Of a stretch of 38,164 nucleotides of DNA, positions 8,273-17,423 are shown piece by piece. The stretch is from Iodobacter sp. (GTDB taxonomy: Bacteria; Pseudomonadota; Gammaproteobacteria; Burkholderiales; Chitinibacteraceae): contig NZ_JANXSO010000140.1 in the NCBI RefSeq assembly GCF_025352645.1, positions 1 to 38,164 on the forward strand. Direction: 5' to 3'. The notes beneath the pieces were generated by a model. The model worked only from the letters and a program-made list of their open reading frames with translations, did not search any database and was not told where the DNA came from. The translations under genes were made by a program, and so were the position numbers. The number at the start of each line of letters is the position of its first letter. Within the stretch, counting starts at the first letter, position 1.

Positions 8273-8995
8273 ATGTATCCGATCGTACTAAAACAGGTTA
8301 GTAAGCACTATCGCTTGGGCTCGGTTGATGTGCCAGCCTTACAAGACATTAATCTAGAAATTTATCCCAACCGCTTTACGGTGATTGCTGGGCAATCAGG
8401 CAGCGGCAAGAGCACCTTACTTAATTTAATGGGCTGCATTGATCGAGCCGATAAGGGTGAGGTATTGGTGGCAGGGCAAAATTTAGATCAATTATCTGAT
8501 AATGCCTTGGCTGATTTTCGGGCGGTACACCTAGGTTTTATTTTTCAAAATTTTAATTTATTGCCGGTGCTCAGCGCTTTTGAAAACGTTGAGCTGCCTT
8601 TACGCATGCTTAATGTATCAAGTGCGATTAGGAACAAGCGTGTGATGGAGCTGCTGGATGCGGTGGGCTTGGCGGATAAGGCTAAAAACCGTCCTGGGCA
8701 ATTATCCGGCGGGCAAAGGCAGCGAGTGGCCATTGCCCGTGCCTTGGTCACCGCGCCTAAGCTGGTTTTGGCTGACGAGCCAACTGCTAATTTAGATAGC
8801 CAAACTGGCGCGGGGATTTTGGCGCTGATGCGTCATATGCAGCGCGAGCATCAGGTGAGCTTTGTGTTTTCTTCGCATGATCCACAAGTATTGGCCGAGG
8901 CCGACGATGCGGTGTTTATTCGGGATGGCCGTATTTTGAGCATTGAACGTCGTGAGCTGCATCGTGCCCCTAGCAAAGTAGAGGTGATGGCATGA
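8273..8995 (+). CDS. ABC transporter ATP-binding protein (LolD/MacB type)
   Basis: The ATPase of a two-component ABC system, 240 residues. Walker A is GQSGSGKST (40-48), the Q-loop is in FIFQNFNLLP, the signature is LSGGQRQ (144-150), Walker B is LVLADEP (164-170) and the switch histidine is H202 in FSSHDP. All are intact. The sequence belongs to the LolD/MacB/FtsE group that powers mechanotransmission permeases rather than channel-type importers. The stop overlaps the start of the permease (ATGA at 8992-8995), so the two are co-translated. The cell has a separate lolD at 30.5 kb, so this one probably serves a dedicated envelope export system with the genes that follow. Confidence 0.93.
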   Translation: MYPIVLKQVSKHYRLGSVDVPALQDINLEIYPNRFTVIAGQSGSGKSTLLNLMGCIDRADKGEVLVAGQNLDQLSDNALADFRAVHLGFIFQNFNLLPVLSAFENVELPLRMLNVSSAIRNKRVMELLDAVGLADKAKNRPGQLSGGQRQRVAIARALVTAPKLVLADEPTANLDSQTGAGILALMRHMQREHQVSFVFSSHDPQVLAEADDAVFIRDGRILSIERRELHRAPSKVEVMA

Positions 8996-10368
8996 ATATG
9001 CTGACGTTAGCCTTGCGTAATTTGCTGCGAAATTATCGCCGCTCCTTGGCAACTTTATTGGCCATGTTGGTGGGGGTGGTGTCGGTGTTGCTATTTGGCG
9101 GCTATAGCCAGAATATTCATTTAGGCTTACAAACTGGTTTTGTGCAAAGCAGCGGGCATTTACAGATTCAGCATAAAGATTACTTTTTATACGGTAATGG
9201 CAACCCTGCTGCTTACGGGATTGCTGATTACCCTGCCTTGGTGCTGGCTTTAAAAAATGACCCCGTGCTGGCCCCAATGCTGACCATAGTTACGCCAACC
9301 TTAAGCTTGGGTGGTATTGCAGGTAATTTTGCAGCCGGTGTATCCCGCACCGTATTTGGCCGTGGAGTGGTAGTAGAAGACCAAAATGTGCTGAGGCGCT
9401 GGAATGATTATGCGTTTCCGGTAAAGCCTAAAATTTCCGCCTTAACCGGCACCTCGCCCGATTCCGCCGTGATTGGCACGGGGGTGGCGCGGGTCTTGGC
9501 CTTATGTGGTGTGCTTAAAGTAAAAAACTGTCCACAAGCCACCTCCATAGAAGCATCAACCGGCCCTGATGCACCCGCCGATGTGCTGGCTTTATCCGGT
9601 GCAACGGCGGCCCCAGCTACGGGGCGAATCGAGATGCTGGCGGCCAATTCGCATGGCGCGCCCAATGTGGCGGCACTGAATGTAGTGAAGGCAGAAAGCA
9701 CGGGGGTGAAAGAGCTGGATGATATGTTTGTCGCCCTGCATTTATCCCAAGCACAGCGCTTGGTGTATGGCGCAGCTGCCCCGCAAGTGACCGCGATTGT
9801 GCTGCAGCTGAAACATACCAGCCAAATGCCAGCTGCCAAGGCGCGCTTAGCGCAGTTAATGGCTGGCCCATTAAAAAATCAGCAGCTAGAAGTGCACGAC
9901 TTTGCCACGCTTAACCCGCAATACGAGCAAATTACTGGCATGTTAAGCGCGATCTTTGGCTTTATCTCGCTGCTAATCGGCTCGATCGTGCTGTTTACCG
10001 TTGGCAATACCATGAGTATGGCGGTGGTAGAACGCACGGTGGAAATTGGCACACTGCGCGCCATCGGCTTACGCCAATCTGGAATTAGGCGTTTGTTTGT
10101 CTGCGAGGGCACTTTATTAGGCGTCATTGGGGCTGTGATTGGTTTAATCAGTGCTTTAAGCATCGCGTGGATCGTGAACCACAGCGGCCTCACTTGGACC
10201 CCGCCTGGTAATGTCGATCCCATCCCGCTCACGGTACGCGTGTGGGGTGAAAGCCAAATGATGCTGAGCACCGGTCTTGGGCTGATGGGCGTAGCCTTAC
10301 TCTCCTCATGGTGGCCTGCCCGTCGCGCGGCCAAGCTCAATATTGTTGAAGCATTGCGGCATGCCTGA
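8992..10368 (+). CDS. FtsX/MacB-type ABC permease
   Basis: The 458-residue permease has one N-terminal membrane segment (~18-37) after the basic stretch NLLRNYRRS. A large periplasmic region follows (~40-315), then three C-terminal membrane segments, the layout of MacB/LolC proteins. The post-TM2 segment VVERTVEIGTLRAIGLRQ is the conserved coupling region of this family, and WWPARRAAKLNIVEALRH closes the protein. The periplasmic part contains a Cys pair (ALCGV...KNCPQ) that could form a disulfide. It overlaps the ATPase gene by 4 bases. No MacA-like adaptor or TolC is adjacent; instead a LolA-like protein and a beta-barrel protein follow, pointing to transfer of a lipid or lipoprotein towards the outer membrane (inference). 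Confidence 0.9.
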   Translation: MNMLTLALRNLLRNYRRSLATLLAMLVGVVSVLLFGGYSQNIHLGLQTGFVQSSGHLQIQHKDYFLYGNGNPAAYGIADYPALVLALKNDPVLAPMLTIVTPTLSLGGIAGNFAAGVSRTVFGRGVVVEDQNVLRRWNDYAFPVKPKISALTGTSPDSAVIGTGVARVLALCGVLKVKNCPQATSIEASTGPDAPADVLALSGATAAPATGRIEMLAANSHGAPNVAALNVVKAESTGVKELDDMFVALHLSQAQRLVYGAAAPQVTAIVLQLKHTSQMPAAKARLAQLMAGPLKNQQLEVHDFATLNPQYEQITGMLSAIFGFISLLIGSIVLFTVGNTMSMAVVERTVEIGTLRAIGLRQSGIRRLFVCEGTLLGVIGAVIGLISALSIAWIVNHSGLTWTPPGNVDPIPLTVRVWGESQMMLSTGLGLMGVALLSSWWPARRAAKLNIVEALRHA

Positions 10369-10694
10369 GTGAGTTTTGTTGCTAGATAAATGGGGTCATG
10401 AACAATACTAAATTCACGAAAATAACCTACTTAATTGATGTTACGCGGCAAGATCAAAAAATGCGCAGTCCACTAAAAGCACAAAAAAAACGAACAAATG
10501 CTGCATTCAGGCTCCTTTGATTGATTTAAAAAAACAATCTAAGAATGCCCTGATTCGATTTAGTCAGCGGCCCTCTCAATTAAAAAAACAGAGTGAGATC
10601 ATGCTCATCTGATGGGCTTGTTTCGTGTATTTAGTGTTTTTCGTGGACGAATTGTGTCCTACAAAATATCAGCCAAAACACGTGGAGTTTTGAG
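10369..10694 (+). other. Intergenic region between permease and LolA-like gene
   Basis: This holds no convincing gene. A 40-codon frame (10398-10520) has no ribosome site. The stretch is AT-rich with several A-runs and likely contains a separate promoter for the LolA-like/beta-barrel pair. I could not identify LytTR-type direct repeats with certainty. Confidence 0.4.
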
Positions 10695-11456
10695 ATGAAA
10701 AAAATATTTGTCCTTGCCTTAGCTATGGTTTGGCATTCGGCCAGCTTTGCTGCGCTGGATGCGCAAGCTTTATTGGCCGCTAGCGATGCTATTCGTAATC
10801 CGAGTAAATCGTTTGGGCTGACTACCAACTTGATTGAATACCGTAAGGGTAAAGAAACCGATAGGAACACTTTGGCAATTTATTCTCGGCCCGATGGCGG
10901 GCGTTATCGTAATCTGATCCGCTTTGTGGCACCGATCAGGGATGCCGGCAAATTGCTGCTTAAAGATGGCAATGATTTGTGGTTTTATGACGCATCCAGT
11001 AAGGCCAGTGTGCGGATTTCGCCACAGCAGCGGCTGTTGGGGCAGGCATCCAATGGCGATGTCGTCACGGTGAATCTGGCGCAAGACTATCGTGCAGAGC
11101 TGGCGGGAGAAGAAGATATCCAAGATGGGGAGCGCAAAAACCGCCATTGCTACAAGCTGGCGCTAAAAGCCAGCACAGAAGATGTGACGTATCATCGTAT
11201 TGAAATGTGGCTGGATGCAGCCAGCAAGCAGCCCGTCAAATCCTTGTTTTACACCGAAAGCGGGCGCTTACTAAAAACGGCTTATTTTAGGCATTACCAA
11301 ATGCTGCTTGGGGTAGAGCGCCCAAGTGAAACGGTGATTATTGATGGCCTAGACCCGAGTTGGGTCACCGTAATGAGAAACAGCGATTTTGCTTGGCGCG
11401 ATGTACCAGAAAGCTGGCTGCAAAAAGACTATCTACCCCGCTTTAAGCCGGAGTAA
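10695..11456 (+). CDS. LolA-like outer membrane lipoprotein-sorting family protein
   Basis: The 253-residue protein has a signal peptide (1-19, ends ASFA). The mature sequence matches the LolA-like fold of COG2834/PF17131: LIEYRKGKETDRNTLAIYSR, then RNLIRFVAPIRDAGKLLLKD and GNDLWFYDASSKASVRISP, then a C-terminal half with RIEMWLDAASKQPVKSLFY. LolA-fold proteins carry acylated cargo across the periplasm in a hydrophobic cup. This subfamily is usually found beside transporters and beta-barrel proteins rather than with lolB. Here it follows an ABC/FtsX pair and is 3 bases upstream of an outer-membrane protein gene. It would be the periplasmic carrier of that system (inference). GGAG precedes the start. 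Confidence 0.85.
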   Translation: MKKIFVLALAMVWHSASFAALDAQALLAASDAIRNPSKSFGLTTNLIEYRKGKETDRNTLAIYSRPDGGRYRNLIRFVAPIRDAGKLLLKDGNDLWFYDASSKASVRISPQQRLLGQASNGDVVTVNLAQDYRAELAGEEDIQDGERKNRHCYKLALKASTEDVTYHRIEMWLDAASKQPVKSLFYTESGRLLKTAYFRHYQMLLGVERPSETVIIDGLDPSWVTVMRNSDFAWRDVPESWLQKDYLPRFKPE

Positions 11457-11459
11457 GCC

Positions 11460-12662
11460 GTGTTGAAACTACACTGGCTATTTTTGGCGCTAATTAGCCA
11501 CACCGCCTTGGCTAACGATTTGGATGCCCTAGCGCTGGCCGATCAAACCCAAGAGGAGCAAGTCAAAGCCAGCGATATGGCTTGGTTTATTGAAGGTGCT
11601 CTTGGGCAGGCGCGCTTGCAAAATGGCCGCGGCGAGCAGGCTACACAACGCCTTTCGTTTGATTTACGTTTAGATAAAAGCTTGGCCACTGACTGGCGAG
11701 TGGTGCTGGCTGATCGCTTAGATTTGGCTTGGCAAGGGTGGCAGGGGTCTGTAAGCAAAATCAACACTCTAAAAGAAGCGTTCCTCAGCTGGCAACCGCA
11801 GCCTGATTGGGCTGTGGATTTAGGCCGGATTAATACCCGCTATGGTGTGGCGCAGGGCTATAACCCGAGTGATTTTTTCCGTAATGGTGCTTTAAGGTCG
11901 GTGGTATCGGTTGCCCCCGCTAGCTTACGAGAAAACCGCCAAGGCACCGTGATGTTACGTGGGCAAAAACTATGGTCGGGTGGGGCGATCACGGCAATTT
12001 TAGCGCCCAAATTGGCCGAGCAAGCCAGCCACGAACCCTTTAGCCCAGATTGGGGCGCTAGCAATCCCCAAACGCGCTATTTACTGGCGCTGAGCCAACA
12101 GGGGCCATCCTCTCTCGCTGGGCAAATGCTGCTATTTGGCGAAGCAGATACCGAACCGCAGTTGGGCTTTAATCTATCAGGCTTACTGAATGATGCAACG
12201 GTGCTGTATTCAGAATTTACTGCAGGCAAAGAGACCGCCATGACTTACCGCATGAGTAGTGGTTTTACTTGGACATCGGCCTATAAACTTTCGCTAAGCT
12301 TGGAATATCAATACGATGGTGGTGCTAAAAACGCGGCAGAATGGCAAGCTTTGCAGCAAGGGCCGTTATCTGACTATTGGCGTTACCGTAGCGATGTGCA
12401 ATCAAGGCAGGCGTTAAATACCCAACAAGCGACGATGCTCTACGCCAGTTGGCCCGATTTACTGCCTTCTTTAGAGCTGGCGGCGCTGTGGCGGCATGAT
12501 TTAATCGATTCTAGCGATATGGCGTGGTTTGAAGCGCGTTATCATTTCAAAGCCCTTGATTTAGCCGTGCAATGGCAAATTAATCGCGGCGATGCGCTGA
12601 GCGTGTATGGAGCCTTGCCACAGCGGCAATCAGGGCTGTTATTAGCCAAGTATTATTTTTGA
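11460..12662 (+). CDS. Predicted outer-membrane beta-barrel protein
   Basis: The 400-residue protein starts at GTG 11460, three bases after the preceding stop with GGAG at good spacing. It has a signal peptide (ends HTALA) and many alternating amphipathic stretches with aromatic girdles. It ends in Phe (LLLAKYYF), the usual outer-membrane insertion signal. The segment LGRINTRYGVAQGYNPSDFF resembles the GRxNxRWGxGxxxNPxDFF-like region of DUF1302-type porins, which often occur with LolA-like sorting proteins. I infer that it is the outer-membrane end of the ABC/LolA-like system, accepting or displaying the cargo. The substrate is unknown. Confidence 0.82.
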   Translation: MLKLHWLFLALISHTALANDLDALALADQTQEEQVKASDMAWFIEGALGQARLQNGRGEQATQRLSFDLRLDKSLATDWRVVLADRLDLAWQGWQGSVSKINTLKEAFLSWQPQPDWAVDLGRINTRYGVAQGYNPSDFFRNGALRSVVSVAPASLRENRQGTVMLRGQKLWSGGAITAILAPKLAEQASHEPFSPDWGASNPQTRYLLALSQQGPSSLAGQMLLFGEADTEPQLGFNLSGLLNDATVLYSEFTAGKETAMTYRMSSGFTWTSAYKLSLSLEYQYDGGAKNAAEWQALQQGPLSDYWRYRSDVQSRQALNTQQATMLYASWPDLLPSLELAALWRHDLIDSSDMAWFEARYHFKALDLAVQWQINRGDALSVYGALPQRQSGLLLAKYYF

Positions 12663-12808
12663 GTTGCTAATTAAAGGGTGATGGTTTTTTATAAAAAATA
12701 TTCTGCTGCGTCCTGCTCAATATTGGGTGCAGCAAGTAGCGCCCTACAATTTACGGTCTTCGTGTGTTATGTGGATGAAATAGATTGCTTTGGTTTGTGA
12801 GGAAGTAA

Positions 12809-13879
12809 ATGCTTGATATTAAAATTTTACTAGAGAGATGGCGGCGTGATTTGCCGGTTTTACTGTTGGTAAATACGCTGATTGCGGGTTTGTGTACCTT
12901 AGTTAGCGATATTCGTTATTTATTGGATAATTTACTGATTTCCCATTCAATTGGCTTCAGTATTTCACTGCTTAATACCCTGATATTTTGTCATACTTCC
13001 GATCCCATTGTAGCGCCAAGCAAATTGCGCCCTTGGCGCTTTATTCTGGTGATTCCCTTTGGTGTGTTATTGGGATTTAAAATAGCAAATTGGCTCGGCG
13101 CACCTGATTTACTTGTTTACTTTTGGGTGAACCCAAGCCAACAATGGCGCGGGATAGCCACCGCTATTTTGTTGACGACATCCGCCACTGGGTTTTTTAT
13201 TGTTTTCTATCGAGCGCAAACGTATCGAGCACAATTAGCCATAGAGCAGCAGCAATCGGCAGAGGCCAAGCAATCAGAGCTGGCTGCGCAATTGGCCTTA
13301 TTACAAGCACAAATTGAGCCGCATTTTTTATTTAATACGCTGGCGAATGTACGCAGCCTTATTACCCGTGATGCGCCCTTGGCGCAGGCCATGTTAGATC
13401 ATTTAAATAATTATTTGCGCGCAAGCTTAAGCCGCACTCGTAAGCGGCAGGTTACTTTGGCCGAAGAGCTAGATTTGGTGACGGCTTTGCTGGCGATTTC
13501 ACAAATTAGATTAGGCAGCCGCTTACGCTATCAAATAGATGTGCCCGCTGATTTACACGCCGCGCTATTGCCTCCGCTACTGTTACAGCCCTTGGTAGAA
13601 AATGCTTTAGAGCACGGCATTGAACCTGCCGTTGAAGGAGGTGAGGTGCGTATTGTGGTGGATATGGTTGAGCAATTACTACGCTTACGTGTTTATGATA
13701 CTGGGCTTGGTTTGGATGCTGGGGCAATTCAAGAAAGCGGCGATGGGGTGGGCCTGCCAAATGTGCGTAAGCGTTTAGAAAATCTCTATGGGGGGGAAGG
13801 TCGGCTGGCGCTTTACCCAAATCTGCCATCTGGTGTAATCTCTGAAATTGTCTTGCCCTTGAATCGACTAAACGATTAA
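12809..13879 (+). CDS. LytS-type sensor histidine kinase (His_kinase PF06580)
   Basis: A membrane sensor kinase of 356 residues. The N-terminal ~140 residues contain about four hydrophobic segments with very short loops, so the signal is probably sensed in or near the membrane. A coiled region (~141-165) leads to the phospho-acceptor H172 in QIEPHFLFNTLANV, the hallmark of the LytS/YehU class. The ATPase domain has the N-box with N265 (LLLQPLVENALEHG), a G-box in DTGLGLD and a second in GVGLPNVRKRLENLYGG. The response regulator follows 12 bases on. Pairs of this type often control adjacent envelope transport genes, which fits the upstream ABC/LolA-like module. Confidence 0.93.
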   Translation: MLDIKILLERWRRDLPVLLLVNTLIAGLCTLVSDIRYLLDNLLISHSIGFSISLLNTLIFCHTSDPIVAPSKLRPWRFILVIPFGVLLGFKIANWLGAPDLLVYFWVNPSQQWRGIATAILLTTSATGFFIVFYRAQTYRAQLAIEQQQSAEAKQSELAAQLALLQAQIEPHFLFNTLANVRSLITRDAPLAQAMLDHLNNYLRASLSRTRKRQVTLAEELDLVTALLAISQIRLGSRLRYQIDVPADLHAALLPPLLLQPLVENALEHGIEPAVEGGEVRIVVDMVEQLLRLRVYDTGLGLDAGAIQESGDGVGLPNVRKRLENLYGGEGRLALYPNLPSGVISEIVLPLNRLND

Positions 13880-13891
13880 TGGATATAACCC

Positions 13892-14620
13892 ATGCCTACA
13901 GCCTTAATTGCTGACGATGAGCCGCTGCTTGCCGCTAGTCTTGCAGAGCGCCTACAGGCGCTTTGGCCTGAATTAAAAATTGTTGCGGTGGTGAAAAATG
14001 GTTTAGAGGCGGTAGCAGAGATCAATCGTAAACAGCCCGATTTTGTGTTTTTGGATATTCGTATGCCTGGATTAAGTGGCTTACAGGTTGCCAGTACTTT
14101 GCATCATGCACGTGTGGTGTTTGTAACTGCTTTTGATGAATATGCAATTTCTGCTTTTGAAAATGCGGCGCTTGATTATTTGCTCAAGCCAGTCAGTGAC
14201 GAAAGGTTGGCGCAATGTGTGGGGCGGCTACAGCGTGAAAATAGGCCCAGTGTTGATTTTGGGGCCTTGATCTCTAGCTTGCAAAAAGAGCCGCTTGGCT
14301 TGGCCTGGCTAACGGTTGGTCTGGGTGATGTCACGCGCTTGGTTGCGGTGGATGAGGTGTTGTTTTTTCAATCGGCGGATAAATATACCGAGGTGGTTAC
14401 TGTTCACGAGCGCCATTTAATTCGCACGTCTTTAAAAGAGTTATTGCCTCAGCTGAATCCTAAAAGTTTTGCCCAAGTACATCGCGCCTACATCGTTAAT
14501 TTGCATGTGGTCGCGCGAATTGAGCGCGATTTATTGGGCCGGCAAAAAATAGAGCTTAAAAATAGTTCGCATAGCCTGCCTTTAAGCCGGAGTTTTGCCG
14601 CGCAGTTTCGGCAAATGTAA
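13892..14620 (+). CDS. LytTR-family response regulator
   Basis: A DNA-binding response regulator of 242 residues. The receiver domain (~1-115) has the acidic pocket D8/D9, phospho-acceptor D55 in FLDIRMPG, T79 in VFVTAFDEYA and K99 in YLLKP. The C-terminal LytTR domain (~138-242) shows VAVDEVLFFQSADKYTEVVT, HLIRTSLKELL and FAQVHRAYIVNLHVVARIER, all typical. LytTR regulators bind pairs of ~9-bp direct repeats spaced about two helical turns apart. It forms an operon with the kinase. The likely targets are the export genes just upstream (inference). Confidence 0.94.
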   Translation: MPTALIADDEPLLAASLAERLQALWPELKIVAVVKNGLEAVAEINRKQPDFVFLDIRMPGLSGLQVASTLHHARVVFVTAFDEYAISAFENAALDYLLKPVSDERLAQCVGRLQRENRPSVDFGALISSLQKEPLGLAWLTVGLGDVTRLVAVDEVLFFQSADKYTEVVTVHERHLIRTSLKELLPQLNPKSFAQVHRAYIVNLHVVARIERDLLGRQKIELKNSSHSLPLSRSFAAQFRQM

Positions 14621-14797
14621 ACCTCTTTTGCTCCATACAAAAACCAGCACAGCGAACAGCGCAAGCAATCACTGATTTGCGTTTTGTTGATTAAGGTTGG
14701 TTTAACAGTCTATTCTTATTTACCCAACTGCAGCGTTCTAGCATACAATTATAGGCCGAAATTTGATGACCAATTGTGTTGCTTTAGGGGTTTAGTA

Positions 14798-16414
14798 ATG
14801 AATATTTCACAACGATTAATCGCATTGATTGTAGTTGCCCTACTTTCATTGCTATCGGTGATGATGTTGGGGGTGTCAAAATTAAATGATCAGGCAGACC
14901 GTTTAAAGTATATTTCTGAACATTCAATGCAGAGTGCTTTATTGGCAAATAAAATAGCCAATGATTTAAATCAAAACCGTATTGTTCTGTTTGTGCATAT
15001 TCTATCTTCTAAAGATCAAGAAAAAGAAGCCATTGCTAAGTTCGTAAGTTTTAATCGTGATTTGCTAGTAAAAAATATCAACATCTATGGGCAGTTTGTG
15101 GAAGGGCAGGCAGACGCAGCGCTCTATAAGCAATTACAATCTGCATATAATGATTACGATAAGCTATTTATGGAGGCAATTAAGCTTTCGGATGATAGAG
15201 ATTTTACCCGTGCATTTGAATTGGCTAATGAAACAGGTTTCGCAAAATTTACCGCAGTGATACAGCCGGTAAATGGCTTGGTTAAATTTAATGAAGACCA
15301 TGCCAAAGAATTGATTGTTGATGCTGAAACGGCCAATTCAAAATCTAGATTATTGTTTTTGGCTATTTCTGGCTTTGGTGTGGTATTGGTTTCTTTTATT
15401 GGGCTATTAATTTATCGCGCGATACGTAAACCTTTACTCGATAGTTTAGCTTCTTTATCCCATATTGAAGAAAAGCTCGATTTTACCCGCCGTATTCCTG
15501 TGCATAGCAATGATGAAATTGGTCAGTTAGTAAAAGCCGTCAATCATATTCTTGATGCGGTGCAAAAGAGTTTTATTAATATTGAGCAATCCCTTCAGCA
15601 AATGTCGGGTGCAGCGGTAGAAATGTCGCTGAATACCCGTCAGCTAACAAAAATTTCTGTTGTATCCAGCGAATCAGCCGCTCATATGGCCGCTACTGTT
15701 GAAGAAGTCACCGTAAGTATTAATCATGTAGCCGAGCGTGCTCGGGACACTAAAATTCATACGCAAAATTCTGGGCAATTAGCCAGCGATGGTGAACGCG
15801 TAATTAATGCAACGGTTACAGAAATTGATAGTATTGCCGGCACGGTACGTGAAGCTTCAACTGAAATGAGTGATTTACAATTTAAGAGTAATCAAATTCG
15901 AATTGTAGTGAATGAGATTAAAGAAATTGCCGATCAAACCAATTTACTTGCTTTAAATGCCGCGATTGAAGCGGCTAGGGCGGGTGAATTAGGCCGTGGT
16001 TTTGCCGTTGTGGCCGATGAGGTCAGAAAACTAGCCGAGCGCACGGGTAAATCAACTCAAGAAATTGCCAATACCGTTAGCTCTATTCAAGAAGGCTCGG
16101 ATCGTGCTGTGGCGCGGATGCGGCAGGTGGTGCAGCGAGTAGAAGAAGGCGTTACCCATGCGCGTGGCGCAGGTACGGCGATTGCTAATATTAAGGCGGC
16201 CTCTGATGTTGTAGTAAGCTATGTGGTGGATATTTCTGAAGCGCTGCTTGAGCAGAGCAGCGCCAGCACGGCAATGGCGCAGCAGGTAGAGAAAATTGCG
16301 CATATGTCGGAGCAAACCAGTGATGCCGCAGTGCAGTCGGAAGTGTCTGCAGATCAACTACAAAAATTAATTGAATCGGTGCAAAAAGCAATTTCAAGTT
16401 ATCGTCTTGCTTAA
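14798..16414 (+). CDS. Methyl-accepting chemotaxis protein
   Basis: A transmembrane chemoreceptor of 538 residues that signals to CheA/CheW. The start is ATG 14798 ([16 protein letters not shown]) with AGGGG seven bases upstream; an in-frame start 38 codons earlier lacks this and would add non-membrane sequence. TM1 spans ~6-25, and a helical periplasmic 4HB-type domain runs ~30-182. TM2 is ~185-206, HAMP ~207-259, and the cytoplasmic signalling coiled coil runs to the end. The conserved hairpin tip is [20 protein letters not shown] (376-395), followed by [18 protein letters not shown]. The ligand is unknown. No CheW-tethering pentapeptide is visible at the C-terminus (ends SSYRLA). A strong terminator follows. 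Confidence 0.94.
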   Translation: MNISQRLIALIVVALLSLLSVMMLGVSKLNDQADRLKYISEHSMQSALLANKIANDLNQNRIVLFVHILSSKDQEKEAIAKFVSFNRDLLVKNINIYGQFVEGQADAALYKQLQSAYNDYDKLFMEAIKLSDDRDFTRAFELANETGFAKFTAVIQPVNGLVKFNEDHAKELIVDAETANSKSRLLFLAISGFGVVLVSFIGLLIYRAIRKPLLDSLASLSHIEEKLDFTRRIPVHSNDEIGQLVKAVNHILDAVQKSFINIEQSLQQMSGAAVEMSLNTRQLTKISVVSSESAAHMAATVEEVTVSINHVAERARDTKIHTQNSGQLASDGERVINATVTEIDSIAGTVREASTEMSDLQFKSNQIRIVVNEIKEIADQTNLLALNAAIEAARAGELGRGFAVVADEVRKLAERTGKSTQEIANTVSSIQEGSDRAVARMRQVVQRVEEGVTHARGAGTAIANIKAASDVVVSYVVDISEALLEQSSASTAMAQQVEKIAHMSEQTSDAAVQSEVSADQLQKLIESVQKAISSYRLA

Positions 16415-16432
16415 TGATTTAAGCTGTGTTCA

Positions 16433-16470
16433 AGACAAGCCCCTACCACGTGGGGGCTTGTCTCATTTTT
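16433..16470 (+). terminator. Rho-independent terminator after the chemoreceptor
   Basis: AGACAAGCCCC (16433-16443) pairs perfectly with GGGGCTTGTCT (16453-16463) around a 9-base loop, followed by CATTTTT. It separates the chemoreceptor from the transporter gene. Confidence 0.92.
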
Positions 16471-16484
16471 AATAAGGGTTAGCG

Positions 16485-17360
16485 ATGTTGCAGCGACTTA
16501 GGCAATCAAGCTCTTTTTGGATGATTGTTGCGTGTTTTTGTTTTGCCATTATGGGTGTTTTCGTTAAATTAGGGAGCGCGCAGTTTTCTGCATCAGAGCT
16601 GGTTTTTTACCGCTGTGTAGCGGGTTTTGTTGCAATATCAATGGTAGTGCTGCCGCAGGGGAAATCATTTAAAGTAAGCGGGCCGATGTTTAAATTGCAT
16701 CTATCACGCAGTGTGTCTGGCTTTGTTTCTTTATTACTTTATTTTTATGCTATTGCCCATTTGCCACTCTCTACGGCAGTCACACTCAGCTATACCTCTC
16801 CCTTGTTTTTAACCTTATTAATGGTTTTCTTTTTAAAGCATAAGCCGCAGCGTAGACAAGTCATTACCATTTTATTGGGATTTGTAGGCGTACTCATTTT
16901 GCTTAAACCTACTTTTGAAAGTAGCTTATGGATGGCAGGCTTAATTGGTTTATGCGCGGGGTTTTTAGCCAGTATTGCCTATATTAATGTGAATAAATTA
17001 GGGCAGGCGGGTGAGCCTGAATGGCGTACTGTGTTTTATTTTTCTTTTTTTTCCTCGCTCGGGGCCGGTATGTTGATGTTATTGCAAAGCCAACGCTTAA
17101 CTGCATTGAATCAAAGTAATCTTTGGATTGTATTTGGCTTAGGGGTTTCTGCAACAATTGCACAATTATCGATGACTAGAGCGTATAGCCGTGGCAAAAC
17201 ACTGGCCGTTGCTAGCTTGGCTTATTTGACCGTGCTATTTGCAACTTTGTTTGCTGTATTCCTTTGGGATGAAAAATTGAGCGCGTCAAGTTTTATTGCT
17301 ATGTCATTAATTGCCGGTTGTGGCATATTATCGAGTGTGCGAGGAATAAAAAAGCAATAA
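16485..17360 (+). CDS. EamA/DMT-family transporter
   Basis: The 291-residue, very hydrophobic protein has about ten membrane segments arranged as two EamA repeats (~12-140 and ~150-285). Typical DMT features include CFCFAIMGVFVKLGS in TM1, a TVTLSYTSPLF-like motif in the form LSTAVTLSYTSPLFLTLL, and RAYSRGKTLAVASLAYLTVL in the second repeat. Members export amino acids, nucleobases or other metabolites; the substrate cannot be told. AAGGG precedes the ATG. It sits between the chemoreceptor terminator and surE, about 60 bases upstream of surE, so it might be co-transcribed with the stress operon or be independent. Confidence 0.9.
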   Translation: MLQRLRQSSSFWMIVACFCFAIMGVFVKLGSAQFSASELVFYRCVAGFVAISMVVLPQGKSFKVSGPMFKLHLSRSVSGFVSLLLYFYAIAHLPLSTAVTLSYTSPLFLTLLMVFFLKHKPQRRQVITILLGFVGVLILLKPTFESSLWMAGLIGLCAGFLASIAYINVNKLGQAGEPEWRTVFYFSFFSSLGAGMLMLLQSQRLTALNQSNLWIVFGLGVSATIAQLSMTRAYSRGKTLAVASLAYLTVLFATLFAVFLWDEKLSASSFIAMSLIAGCGILSSVRGIKKQ

Positions 17361-17423
17361 GCTGTAAGTAATATTGTTATTTTAAAATAAATGCTTAAAA
17401 ATAGCGCGCTTAAGGAGAATTCA

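Noticed and set aside
10398-10520. 40-codon open frame between the ABC permease and the LolA-like gene
   Set aside because: There is no Shine-Dalgarno sequence and no signal peptide or family pattern; the Lys-rich content follows from A-runs.
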